In this document: piece by piece, positions 50,843 through 58,084 of the stretch | How the letters are laid out: every line of letters begins with the position of its first letter | Position numbering within the stretch: position 1 is the first letter of the stretch | Assembly (NCBI GenBank): GCA_000431535.1 | Contig: HF991806.1 | Coordinates: 9,693-67,776 of the forward strand | Length of the DNA: 58,084 nt | Direction: 5' to 3' | Source of the DNA: Clostridium sp. CAG:678 | Lineage (GTDB): Bacteria > Bacillota > Clostridia > Oscillospirales > Acutalibacteraceae | Notes under the pieces: generated by a model | Told to the model about the DNA's origin: nothing | The model's input: the letters and a program-made list of their open reading frames with translations, nothing else | The model's database searches: none | Translations under genes and position numbers: made by a program

Positions 50843-52498
50843 ATGAAAGACTGGTTTAAAAATCTTGTTGTGTATCAGATCTGGCCGCGTTCGTTTTGTG
50901 ACGGCAACGGAGACGGCATCGGCGATCTGCAGGGCGTGCTCAGCAAAATGGATTATCTGGAAAGCCTCGGCATCAACTGCATCTGGTTTTCGCCGCTCTA
51001 TCCTTCGCCGAACGCCGATTTCGGCTATGATATTGCTGATTACCGCAATATCAGCCCGGAATACGGAAATATGGATCTGTTTAAGCAGGTGCTGGATGAG
51101 GCGCATGCGCGCGGCATGAAAGTGATTATGGATCTGGTTGTGAACCACACTTCGGATGAACATGAATGGTTCCGAAAGTCCAAAGATCCCTCCTCGCCGT
51201 ATCATGATTATTATTTCTGGCGTAAGGGCAGGGGGAAACGCCCGCCCAACAACTGGCTCTCCTGCTTTGAGGGCGGCGCTTGGGAATATGAAAAAGATAT
51301 CGATGAATACTACCTGCATGTATTTGCCAAAAAGCAGCCGGATCTGAATCACGATAACCCGAACGTGCGCCGTGAAGTCAAGGATATCCTCCGTTTCTGG
51401 CTTGATCTGGGTGTGGATGGTTTCCGGGAAGACGTGATTACCTTTATCTCCAAAAAAGAAGGTCTGCCAAACGGCTTTCCGATCCCCACCGCGTGCGGCA
51501 TAGAGCATTATATGGACGGCCCGCATGTTCACGAGTATCTGCGTGAATACCGGGAGGTTACGGATCAGTATGACTGCTTTACCGTTGGCGAGGCGCCGAT
51601 GATGACGCCGGGAAACGCGCTGAAATACATAGGCGGGGAAAACCGGGAACTGGATCTCATGTTCCATTTTCAGCATATGGATGCGGATTGCATCCTGATG
51701 GATTATCTGCAAACCAAATTTAATCTGAAAAAAATGAAACACGCTTTTTCCAGGTGGCAGGAAAAATTGAACGGCAAAGCGTGGAACACCCTTTATATTG
51801 AAAACCATGATCACCCGCGTATCATCTCCCGCTACGGCAGTGAAAAATACCGTGTGGAATCTGGCAAAATGCTTGCAAATATGTATATGCTTCAGCAGGG
51901 CACGCCGTTTATCTATCAGGGGCAGGAGATCGGTATGACGAATATCCGCCTCAACAGCGTTTCGGATTATGTGGACTGCTTTGTGCAGAATAACTACAAA
52001 ACCGCAAGGGAAAAAATGCGTCTTCCGGAAAAACTGTGCGCGGAACTTGCGTTTAAATCCACCCGGGATAATGCGCGCACACCCGTGCAGTGGAGCGCAG
52101 AGGAGAATGCCGGTTTCACAACGGGCACGCCGTGGTTTTATGTGAATCCGAATTATAAAGAAATCAATGCGGCGGCACAGGAAAACGACCCGGATTCGAT
52201 CCTCAATCATTACAGGGCGCTGATCAAGTTCAAAAAGGAAAATGATGTTGCAATTTGGGGCGATTATAAGGAGCATTATAAAAATTCGGATAAACTTTAT
52301 GTTTATGAGCGAAATTATAATGGCAAGCGCCTGCTTGTGATCAATTCCTTTACAGAAGAAAATGTTGCGTTTGAGGCGCCAAAGGGCTTTGATCTGGAAA
52401 AAGGTACGCCCTTGCTGTGTAATTATAAAAATCCCACGGTTCAGGGCAACGGGTTCAAAACGCGCCCTTACGAAACACGCGTGTATTATTTTGAATAA
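50843..52498 (+). CDS. Oligo-1,6-glucosidase/alpha-glucosidase (GH13_31)
   Basis: About 551 residues, the usual size for this subfamily. Markers: YQIWPRSFCDGNGDGIGDLQ, MDLVVNHTSDEHEWF (region I), DGFREDVI with the nucleophile Asp (region II), FTVGEAPMM with the acid/base Glu (region III), and IENHDHPR (region IV). The QPDLNHDN motif is the signature of alpha-1,6-active enzymes. It is cytosolic (no signal peptide). It should split isomaltose-like or maltose-like sugars brought in by the neighbouring transporter. ATG 50843 has AAGGGGTG upstream. Confidence 0.94.
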   Translation: MKDWFKNLVVYQIWPRSFCDGNGDGIGDLQGVLSKMDYLESLGINCIWFSPLYPSPNADFGYDIADYRNISPEYGNMDLFKQVLDEAHARGMKVIMDLVVNHTSDEHEWFRKSKDPSSPYHDYYFWRKGRGKRPPNNWLSCFEGGAWEYEKDIDEYYLHVFAKKQPDLNHDNPNVRREVKDILRFWLDLGVDGFREDVITFISKKEGLPNGFPIPTACGIEHYMDGPHVHEYLREYREVTDQYDCFTVGEAPMMTPGNALKYIGGENRELDLMFHFQHMDADCILMDYLQTKFNLKKMKHAFSRWQEKLNGKAWNTLYIENHDHPRIISRYGSEKYRVESGKMLANMYMLQQGTPFIYQGQEIGMTNIRLNSVSDYVDCFVQNNYKTAREKMRLPEKLCAELAFKSTRDNARTPVQWSAEENAGFTTGTPWFYVNPNYKEINAAAQENDPDSILNHYRALIKFKKENDVAIWGDYKEHYKNSDKLYVYERNYNGKRLLVINSFTEENVAFEAPKGFDLEKGTPLLCNYKNPTVQGNGFKTRPYETRVYYFE

Positions 52499-52571
52499 AA
52501 GTTTTAAAAATTTCAAAAAAATTCCTGCCTGTTAGGCGGCATAAATCAAAAAACGGATACTATAAAACAAA

Positions 52572-52606
52572 ACATCTCGGGCAAAATAAACCCGAGGTGT
52601 TTTTTT
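52572..52606 (+). terminator. Terminator-like hairpin that contains the spoVAD ribosome site
   Basis: ACATCTCGGG (52572-52581) and CCCGAGGTGT (52591-52600) pair over ten positions with one G-U, then T7 leads into the ATG at 52607. The 3' arm contains GAGGTG, the only good ribosome site of spoVAD. It ends the glucosidase transcript and may also control translation of spoVAD. Confidence 0.8.
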
Positions 52607-53608
52607 ATGCAAATAAAGGGCAAAACCGCGTTTTTCAGCAGGCCGCCGGTCATTATCGGTTCGGCGGGCGTATGCGGAAAAAAAGAGGGCGAAGGGCCGC
52701 TTGCCGCTGATTTTGACGCGATCTTTGAAGATACAACCATGGGGCAGGAATCGTATGAACTTGCCGAATCTGCAATGCTGCACGATGCCATTATACGCGC
52801 GCTCAGTAATGCGAATGCTGCGCCGTCAGAGGTGAATTTTGTTTTGAGCGGAGACCTGCTCAATCAGTGTATGGGCAGTTCCTTTGCGCTGAAAGATTTA
52901 ATGATGCCGTCCATAGGGCTTTACGGCGCGTGTTCCACAATGGCGCTTTCGCTCAGCATCGGGGCTATGCTCGTGGACGGCGGCGCGCAGTGTATTGCCG
53001 CCGGCACGTCCAGCCATTTTTGCTCCAGCGAAAGGCAGTTTCGCTTTCCGCTTGAATACGGCGGGCAGAGACCGCCAACAGCCCAGTGGACTGTAACGGG
53101 CGCCGGCTGCGCAGTGGTCAAAAACAAGGGCGGCGGCATCAAAATTCCGGCTGTGTCAATCGGCACGATCTGCGATCTCGGAATTACGGACGCGAATAAT
53201 ATGGGCGCCGCCATGGCGCCGGCTGCGGAAAAGACGATCTATGATTTTCTGTGCGATACGAATACTGCGCCGCAGGATTATGATATGATCCTCACCGGAG
53301 ATCTCGGCAGCACAGGTTCCAAACTGCTTTATGAACTGCTGGAAAAGGAGCATGGGCTGGATATTCGGGAAGTTCATTATGACTGCGGTTTGATGATCTT
53401 TGATCTGGAGGCGCAGGATGTCAACAGCGGCGGTTCCGGCTGCGGATGCAGCGCGTCCGTTCTGTGTTCTCATATTTTAAAACGGATGCGCTCCGGCAAT
53501 CTGAAGAAAGTGCTGTTTGTTGCAACGGGCGCGTTAATGTCTCCCACATCCAGCAAGCAGGGTCAGCCTATTCCGGGCATTGCCCACGCTGTGCTTTTGG
53601 AGGTGTAG
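52607..53608 (+). CDS. spoVAD: Stage V sporulation protein AD
   Basis: A 333-residue thiolase-fold protein: KGKTAFFSRPPVIIGSAGVC at the start, SIGLYGACSTMALSLSIGAM, FCSSERQFRFPLEYGGQRPP and NSGGSGCGCSASVLCSHIL are the SpoVAD blocks. In Bacillus SpoVAD binds dipicolinic acid for uptake into the forespore. Usually spoVAC-spoVAD-spoVAE form one operon; here spoVAC and spoVAE lie 3.5 and 4 kb away and on different strands. A one-helix small protein follows two bases after the stop. Confidence 0.93.
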   Translation: MQIKGKTAFFSRPPVIIGSAGVCGKKEGEGPLAADFDAIFEDTTMGQESYELAESAMLHDAIIRALSNANAAPSEVNFVLSGDLLNQCMGSSFALKDLMMPSIGLYGACSTMALSLSIGAMLVDGGAQCIAAGTSSHFCSSERQFRFPLEYGGQRPPTAQWTVTGAGCAVVKNKGGGIKIPAVSIGTICDLGITDANNMGAAMAPAAEKTIYDFLCDTNTAPQDYDMILTGDLGSTGSKLLYELLEKEHGLDIREVHYDCGLMIFDLEAQDVNSGGSGCGCSASVLCSHILKRMRSGNLKKVLFVATGALMSPTSSKQGQPIPGIAHAVLLEV

Positions 53609-53609
53609 T

Positions 53610-53777
53610 ATGGATCTTAAAAACAATATTAAAGTTATGGGCACTTTTCAAAAAGTTGTAAATTCGCTTTACGCAGTCATAACGGCAATCCGGGTAATTG
53701 CCGTTGTATTTCTGGTGCTTCAGGCAGTTCTTTTGATCGCCGCGCCGGATAAGTCTTCTTTAAAACAACTGAAATGA
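53610..53777 (+). CDS. Small single-pass membrane protein after spoVAD
   Basis: A 55-residue protein starting at the ATG at 53610 behind GGAGGTG, with one hydrophobic segment (VITAIRVIAVVFLVLQAVLL). It begins two bases after the spoVAD stop and ends before a terminator, so it belongs to the spoVAD transcript. I do not recognise the family. A role in spore inner-membrane function is possible from context only. Confidence 0.55.
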   Translation: MDLKNNIKVMGTFQKVVNSLYAVITAIRVIAVVFLVLQAVLLIAAPDKSSLKQLK

Positions 53778-53798
53778 TTTTTTACAAAATCCCGTTAT

Positions 53799-53830
53799 GA
53801 CCGCTTAACCGTCATTAAGCGGTCTTATTT
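53799..53830 (+). terminator. Intrinsic terminator of the spoVAD unit
   Basis: GACCGCTTAA (53799-53808) and TTAAGCGGTC (53815-53824) are perfect arms, followed by TTATTTT. Confidence 0.87.
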
Positions 53831-53832
53831 TA

Positions 53833-53861
53833 TGGACAATTTTTCTTGTGTGTGCTATGAT
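53833..53861 (+). promoter_or_regulatory. Sigma-A promoter of the esterase-like gene
   Basis: TGGACA at 53833-53838, 17-base spacer, TATGAT at 53856-53861. It overlaps the in-frame ATG at 53832, which argues for the later start at 53946. Confidence 0.7.
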
Positions 53862-53945
53862 GAAAGCAGAAAGCTACCGCAGTACAGCGATAGAATACGG
53901 ATCTTTGACGGCATTTTGCTAAAGCCGGTGCGCAAAAGAACTTTT

Positions 53946-54992
53946 ATGAACTATTTTCTTTACACTTCAAAATATACGGATTTACACTATGAGGAATCTA
54001 AAAAATACATAACACAGCAATACCAAAACGGCGATTTGATTAAGGTCAGTTTTAATGACGAAAATTATGTTGATTATATGCGCGATTCCGGCGGATTGGA
54101 AGTCATTAAAGATAGCGTCATTTATGCTTTTGGCGAGGATGGCTATTATTACAGGCTTTATAATGACCGCACGGAAAAGGGCGAAAAATACCCGCCCGGA
54201 ATGCCAAAAAGGGTAGTAAAGCAAACTTTGCGCCTTGTAAAAGAGGTTAGGAAAAATAAAGATTATCAAAAAAGTATGGCGCGCCGGTTTGGCAGCAACA
54301 CTGTGAATAAGTTCAGCGGCTCGGCAGGATTTGAAAGATTTATTTATTTAAAAGGTAATGACGCCGTTTTGTTCAGATTTAAAAAAGCAGGTATAAAAAA
54401 CCAACCGCTTGTTATATATTTCGGCGGCGCGGGAACAATTGGGCGTGATAATTTTAAACCCCTGTTTGAATTTTTCTTTACCGCCTGCGGTTATCGCTTT
54501 CTGCCGAAAAAATGCAATATCCTTGTTCCGCAGTATGTGCGCCTGTGCAATTATAATACAGAATCTGAACTGAGGGATGCTTATGCGGATAACTGCGCAG
54601 ATGTAATTAAATATTTAATTGAATCCTATGGGGTTGACAGCAAAAGAATATATATTTACGGCTCTTCATTCGGCGGCGGGCTTGTTTGGAACTTCCTGTT
54701 CCGCCACCCGCAGCTGATTGCGGCGGCTGTGGAAACAATGGGCGAATACCACGGCAAAATCATAGCGGATGAAAAAGCGTTTGATTCCATCTCATCTATC
54801 CCTATCTGGATGGCTCACGCAAGCGATGACAAGGTGGTTTCAATCAAAAGCGATGATCAATTTTATAACGCTCTGAAAAAAGCCGGGTCAGATGTTATAT
54901 ACACCCGCTGGGATCAATACGGGCACGGCATGTGCGGGCATTTTTACAGAAAAGAAAAATGGCTTGACTGGCTGCTCAGCAAAAGCAAATAA
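53946..54992 (+). CDS. Alpha/beta hydrolase (esterase/peptidase-like)
   Basis: About 348 residues. The N-terminal 125 residues are a mixed domain of unknown type; the rest is an alpha/beta hydrolase with LVIYFGGAGTIGRDNF (oxyanion-hole strand), YIYGSSFGGGLVWNF (GxSxG nucleophile elbow), PIWMAHASDDKVVSI (acid Asp) and DQYGHGMCGHF (His). It resembles cytosolic prolyl-oligopeptidase or feruloyl-esterase type proteins, but the substrate is unknown. The upstream in-frame ATG at 53832 sits on the promoter, so the start at 53946 is preferred. Confidence 0.75.
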   Translation: MNYFLYTSKYTDLHYEESKKYITQQYQNGDLIKVSFNDENYVDYMRDSGGLEVIKDSVIYAFGEDGYYYRLYNDRTEKGEKYPPGMPKRVVKQTLRLVKEVRKNKDYQKSMARRFGSNTVNKFSGSAGFERFIYLKGNDAVLFRFKKAGIKNQPLVIYFGGAGTIGRDNFKPLFEFFFTACGYRFLPKKCNILVPQYVRLCNYNTESELRDAYADNCADVIKYLIESYGVDSKRIYIYGSSFGGGLVWNFLFRHPQLIAAAVETMGEYHGKIIADEKAFDSISSIPIWMAHASDDKVVSIKSDDQFYNALKKAGSDVIYTRWDQYGHGMCGHFYRKEKWLDWLLSKSK

Positions 54993-55121
54993 GCGCAATT
55001 CATCTTGTATATGCAGTCGATTCATTCATTTGTACCGGCACCAAGGTGAATGCCAAACGGAAAATCTTACATAATACAAAAATCTTATGATAAACCTGAA
55101 AACGGTTCGCGGAGGTGTGTT

Positions 55122-56018
55122 ATGAGCGATTACGGAAAAATCGGGGCTTTCAAAGCGCCCAACAAAACGATGTCCATGGTTGTGCTGACTATGGCGCTCG
55201 TTTATAATGTTATATTCGGTTTTATCAGAAATCCTGCGGAAACGGATAATACGCTTTCTTGGCTCGGCTATGATTATCCACACGGCTTTTTGATGTGGGG
55301 TGTGCTGACCGCCGCGGCGTTCTTCTTGAATATCATCTATCTTTACAAAAAATTCGGGTATCCCGGCAGGGTAGGCACCGCTTTTGCAATTGCCGCCATT
55401 TTCTTTATGCCCGGCGTTGTGTTTATCAATGACTGGGGCTGGGAGCAGACGGCGCATCTGATTGCCACGCTGATCTTCATTGCGCTCAATTCTATCGCGA
55501 TACTGATGTTTTTTATACATAACTATAAAAAGCATATTAAGTACAGGATCACTACATTTCTTGTTATTCTAATCCTTGCCGGCATGATCACCGTTCAGTT
55601 TACACTTGGAAAAAGCGGGCTTTTGGAACTGGTGCCGCTGTGGCTTGCCTTGGTGCTGCTTTTCATTTCCAATTTTACTTCTTTTTATCCGGTTTACCCT
55701 TGCGAAACGGCAAAAGCGCAAAAGAAAAAGAATATCAAAACTGCCCGAAAACTTGCCTGCACGCTCGGTATCTTCGGCGCTCACAACCTTTATATGAACC
55801 GAATATATAAAGGCGTGGGGCAGCTCGTGATGAGCATAACGGGAATTTTTCTCTGCCTGATCCCGGTTATAGGCATGGGATATGTAAATGATGTTGCCGG
55901 CGGGGATGCAAAAATCTGCCTTGCAGCAGGTGTTTCCCTGCTGTCCGGCGCGGCAGTATGGGCGGCGCGGGATGTTTTCAGGCTGAAACGGCTTGAATCG
56001 TTTGATGTTTCGGAATGA
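55122..56018 (+). CDS. Multi-pass membrane protein with C-terminal TM2-like domain
   Basis: About 298 residues. The N-terminal 180 residues contain six or so hydrophobic segments (VVLTMALVYNVIFGFIR, FLMWGVLTAAAFFLNIIYLY and so on). The C-terminal part reads CTLGIFGAHNLYMNRIYKG and GQLVMSITGIFLCLIPVIGM, which is the TM2 domain pattern (GxxGxHxxYxxR-type), here with FGAHNLYMNRIY. Function is not known. ATG 55122 with GGAGGTG is clear. A large hairpin follows the stop. Confidence 0.7.
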   Translation: MSDYGKIGAFKAPNKTMSMVVLTMALVYNVIFGFIRNPAETDNTLSWLGYDYPHGFLMWGVLTAAAFFLNIIYLYKKFGYPGRVGTAFAIAAIFFMPGVVFINDWGWEQTAHLIATLIFIALNSIAILMFFIHNYKKHIKYRITTFLVILILAGMITVQFTLGKSGLLELVPLWLALVLLFISNFTSFYPVYPCETAKAQKKKNIKTARKLACTLGIFGAHNLYMNRIYKGVGQLVMSITGIFLCLIPVIGMGYVNDVAGGDAKICLAAGVSLLSGAAVWAARDVFRLKRLESFDVSE

Positions 56019-56027
56019 TACAAAAAA

Positions 56028-56105
56028 AGCAGCCTTTGCAGCTGCTTGAAACTGGAAGGGGCTCCGGTTGCCGTGTGAAATCAGCACGCGGCAGCCGGAG
56101 CTTTT
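56028..56105. terminator. Double hairpin terminator between convergent genes
   Basis: A small stem AAGCAGC/GCTGCTT (56028-56048) is followed by a long stem GCTCCGGTTGCCGTGTG (56061-56077) / CACGCGGCAGCCGGAGC (56085-56101) and TTTT. It separates the membrane protein gene (+) from spoVAC (-). Confidence 0.82.
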
Positions 56106-56111
56106 GCTTAT

Positions 56112-56555
56112 TTAGTATAATTTAAAGATATAAATGATCAGCCCGTAAATAACGGAACTTGCCGTGCCGTATACTATAACGGGGCCGGCAATGGTAAACA
56201 TCTGCGCGGCAGTGCCGAGGATCAGACCCTCCTGCTTGAATTCCAGCGCAGGGGAGACTACGGAATTGGCAAAGCCCGTTATGGGAACGATCGTTCCCGC
56301 GCCTGCGTGCCTTGCGATCTTGTCAAACACACCAAGCCCTGTCAGTATCGCCGTAAGAATGATCAGAATGCACGGCGTTGCAATCTTGATCTCGTCTCCG
56401 TTCAGCCCCGCCATGCGGAAAAGTTCATTCAGCGCCTGCCCGAAACAGCAAATTGCTCCGCCGAAAAGAAAAGCCTTTATACTGTTTAAGACCTTGGGGG
56501 AATCGCCGCTTGCCTTATCCGTCATTTTGCTGTATTCGTTTTTGCTTATTCCCAT
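56112..56555 (-). CDS. spoVAC: Stage V sporulation protein AC
   Basis: A 147-residue protein with four membrane segments: NSIKAFLFGGAICCFGQALN, ILTAILTGLGVFDKIARHAG, AGAGTIVPITGFANSVVSPA and EGLILGTAAQMFTIAGPVIV. These are the SpoVAC blocks. SpoVAC is a mechanosensitive channel of the spore inner membrane that moves Ca-dipicolinate. ATG 56555 has AAAGGTGAG upstream. It is encoded on the opposite strand to spoVAD and spoVAE, an unusual split of the operon. Confidence 0.92.
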   Translation of the reverse strand: MGISKNEYSKMTDKASGDSPKVLNSIKAFLFGGAICCFGQALNELFRMAGLNGDEIKIATPCILIILTAILTGLGVFDKIARHAGAGTIVPITGFANSVVSPALEFKQEGLILGTAAQMFTIAGPVIVYGTASSVIYGLIIYIFKLY

Positions 56556-56678
56556 TTTTCTCACCTTTTTTAAATTACTATTAACTATTGTTAAACAATT
56601 TTATTTTATTATTCAAATCACTTGACAAATTATATAATTATCTGTAATATTTAAATATACTATTTGTAAAGGAAGAGT

Positions 56679-57428
56679 ATGATGCACCTTATTGATGTCC
56701 ACAATGTGTATAAGATATATAACCCCGGTGAAAACCAGGTAAACGCTTTGGACGGCGTTTCTCTCACGATTGATGAGGGCGAATTTGTGGCAATCATCGG
56801 TCAGTCCGGTTCGGGCAAATCCACGCTGATGAATATGCTGGGTCTTTTGGATGTTCCCACCTCCGGTGAATACTATATCAACGGCAGGCTTGTAGAGGAT
56901 CTTACGGATGATGAGATGAGCGAGATCCGCAACAAGCAGATCGGCTTTATCTTTCAGGGCTTTAATTTGATCGCCTCGCTCAATGCGCTTGAAAATGTGG
57001 AACTTCCGCTTGTGTACCGCGGTGTGCCCAAAGCGGAAAGGCGCGAGCTTTCCATTGCCGCGCTGGAAAAAGTAGGTCTGAAAGAGCGTATGCACCATTT
57101 GCCCGCGGCGCTGTCCGGCGGCCAGCAGCAGAGAGTTGCGGTAGCCAGAGCGATCGCAGCCGCGCCGCCCGTGATCCTTGCCGATGAGCCTACCGGCAAT
57201 CTGGATACCCGGTCCACAAAAGATGTTATGCAGATCCTGCATAACCTGAAGGATGACGGCAGAACCGTAATTGTAATCACCCACGATAATGAGATCGCCG
57301 AACAGGCAGAGCGCGTGATCAGAATCAGAGACGGCAAGGTTGTTGAGGATTACATTAATCCCGGCTTTGAGGAGAAATACGGCAGAAAAGCAAAAATGGA
57401 TAATAAAAACCCGATTGATCTCGGCTGA
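56679..57428 (+). CDS. ABC transporter ATP-binding protein (MacB/LolD type)
   Basis: A 249-residue ATPase: Walker A GQSGSGKST, Q-loop FQGFNL, signature LSGGQQQRVAVARA, Walker B VILADEPTGNLD and the switch His in VITHD. The NxDGVSLTIDEGEFVAIIG start and the TGNLD-type Walker B point to the MacB/FtsE/LolD group, which works with FtsX-like permeases. No permease gene is next to it; spoVAE follows instead. It is preceded by a short region with no clear promoter. The alternative start is the next ATG codon (56682). Confidence 0.92.
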   Translation: MMHLIDVHNVYKIYNPGENQVNALDGVSLTIDEGEFVAIIGQSGSGKSTLMNMLGLLDVPTSGEYYINGRLVEDLTDDEMSEIRNKQIGFIFQGFNLIASLNALENVELPLVYRGVPKAERRELSIAALEKVGLKERMHHLPAALSGGQQQRVAVARAIAAAPPVILADEPTGNLDTRSTKDVMQILHNLKDDGRTVIVITHDNEIAEQAERVIRIRDGKVVEDYINPGFEEKYGRKAKMDNKNPIDLG

Positions 57429-57568
57429 TTATTAACCGGCGGTTTTATCGCTTTTGCGCAAAAAATTTCGGCTTTCAAATATGGTTTGTTTACGAATGGC
57501 GTGAACGGATCCGATCGCGAAACAACGAAAAGAACAAAAAGAAAAATTTGATTTTTTAAGGAATATTA

Positions 57569-57606
57569 CACCTGCTGGGGCAAAAACTATCAGCAGGTGA
57601 TTTTTT
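57569..57606 (+). terminator. Terminator-like hairpin that contains the spoVAE ribosome site
   Basis: CACCTGCT (57569-57576) and AGCAGGTG (57592-57599) are perfect arms with a 15-base loop, followed by ATTTTTT and the ATG at 57607. The 3' arm contains AGGTG, the ribosome site of spoVAE. The same layout occurs in front of spoVAD. Confidence 0.78.
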
Positions 57607-57963
57607 ATGATCTTTTTAAAGGCATTCATTGTTGGCGGGCTGATCTGCGTGATCGGCCAGATTCTGATCGATAATACGAAATTGACTCCGGCAAGGATTC
57701 TTGTGCTCTTTGTCTGCCTCGGCGTTTTGCTGGGCGCGTTTGGCGTTTATGATAAGTTGGTGGATTTCGCCGGTGCCGGCGCCACGATACCGCTAACGGG
57801 TTTCGGCAATTCGCTCGCAAACGGCGTGAAAGAGGCTGTAAGGGAAAAAGGCTTTACAGGCGTGATTACAGGCGGCTTTTCCGCCATGGCAGGCGGCGTC
57901 ACCGTTGCCATGATGTCTGGGTTGATCGTTGCGCTGATTTCACGCAGCAAGGATAAAAGCTGA
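57607..57963 (+). CDS. spoVAE: Stage V sporulation protein AE (AEb type)
   Basis: A 118-residue membrane protein with the SpoVAEb pattern: FLKAFIVGGLICVIGQILID, ARILVLFVCLGVLLGAFGVY, AGAGATIPLTGFGNSLANGV and a final hydrophobic helix. It is part of the Ca-dipicolinate uptake channel of the spore inner membrane together with SpoVAC and SpoVAD. It sits next to an unrelated ABC ATPase gene rather than its usual partners. Confidence 0.92.
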   Translation: MIFLKAFIVGGLICVIGQILIDNTKLTPARILVLFVCLGVLLGAFGVYDKLVDFAGAGATIPLTGFGNSLANGVKEAVREKGFTGVITGGFSAMAGGVTVAMMSGLIVALISRSKDKS

Positions 57964-57996
57964 TTTCTGCCGTGCAAAATATCTGATCTCAGGCTG

Positions 57997-58025
57997 TTGA
58001 ATTCAACCTGCCGGTGTGCTAAAAT
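57997..58025 (+). promoter_or_regulatory. Sigma-A promoter of the last, partial gene
   Basis: TTGAAT at 57997-58002, 17-base spacer, TAAAAT at 58020-58025. Confidence 0.7.
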
Positions 58026-58054
58026 AAAGTATACTATTTTTACGGAGGTCATGT

Positions 58055-58084
58055 ATGGCAGCTTTAACTTATGAACAGGTTGTA
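58055..58084 (+). CDS. Start of an unidentified gene (runs off the window)
   Basis: ATG at 58055 follows a good GGAGG site and a promoter. Only ten codons are visible (MAALTYEQVV), too few to name the product. Confidence 0.55.
   Translation, partial: MAALTYEQVV

Noticed and set aside
50822-52516. 564-codon minus-strand frame opposite the GH13_31 gene
   Set aside because: Mirror of a clear glucosidase gene; the product is a low-complexity Ile/Phe/Arg/His mix typical of antisense frames.
53832-53945. Longer start of the alpha/beta hydrolase
   Set aside because: The ATG at 53832 overlaps a TGGACA-N17-TATGAT promoter and sits directly behind a terminator without a ribosome site.

Overview
The window looks like the chromosome of a spore-forming, starch- or maltodextrin-using clostridium of the Ruminococcaceae/Oscillospiraceae type. 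Evidence for sporulation is cotJA/cotJB, spoVAC, spoVAD, spoVAE and ypeB. Evidence for glucan use is an alpha-glucan phosphorylase, two GH13 enzymes and a GPH-type sugar transporter. A dockerin-bearing secreted protein recalls cellulosome or amylosome producers such as Ruminococcus bromii, but the species is only a guess. No rRNA, tRNA or CRISPR was seen.

Region 1 (1 to about 18,146) is the late half of a siphovirus prophage: terminase, portal, MuF-type minor head protein, Prp protease, scaffold, capsid, connectors, tail, fibre and lysis genes. Its early half and integrase lie to the left, outside the window. The minor head protein carries a C-terminal papain-fold (glutamine deamidase-like) toxin domain followed by a small probable immunity gene. 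A phage-encoded Prp-type protease sits beside three structural proteins whose N-termini carry an L27-like cleavage motif (LQLFA, LQLFA, IQMFA). The tail-assembly chaperone uses an in-phase TTTTTTA slip site. Holin and endolysin are one continuous frame. The large terminase is broken by a 4-bp tandem duplication. The right end of the prophage abuts a 34-residue N-terminal fragment of a cotJC-like manganese catalase on the minus strand, so the phage probably sits inside a spore-coat gene.

Region 2 (18.2 to 25.3 kb) is accessory-like: a collapsed LytTR response regulator/histidine kinase pair, a GT8 glycosyltransferase, a TVP38 membrane protein, a condensation-fold acyltransferase divergent from a GT2/GtrA pair, cotJA-cotJB without cotJC, and a MazF toxin without a visible antitoxin. 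A strong pair of GTTTAC/GTAAAC palindromes lies in the divergent intergenic region.

Region 3 (25.4 to 34.7 kb) is mostly housekeeping: dut, rpsU (58 codons, behind a perfect sigma-A promoter), aroQ, efp, a zinc-ribbon protein, a dockerin protein, a small lipoprotein, ypeB, proBA and a polysaccharide flippase.

Region 4 (34.7 to 58.1 kb) combines glucan metabolism (glgP, neopullulanase-like GH13, GPH transporter with a long coiled-coil tail, GH13_31 glucosidase), the transamidation set aspS-gatC-gatA-gatB, a beta-lactamase-fold lipoprotein, a DUF3737 protein, a MATE transporter, and the spoVA genes. The spoVA genes are scattered (spoVAD +, spoVAC -, spoVAE +) among an esterase-like protein, a TM2-like membrane protein and an ABC ATPase, instead of forming one operon.
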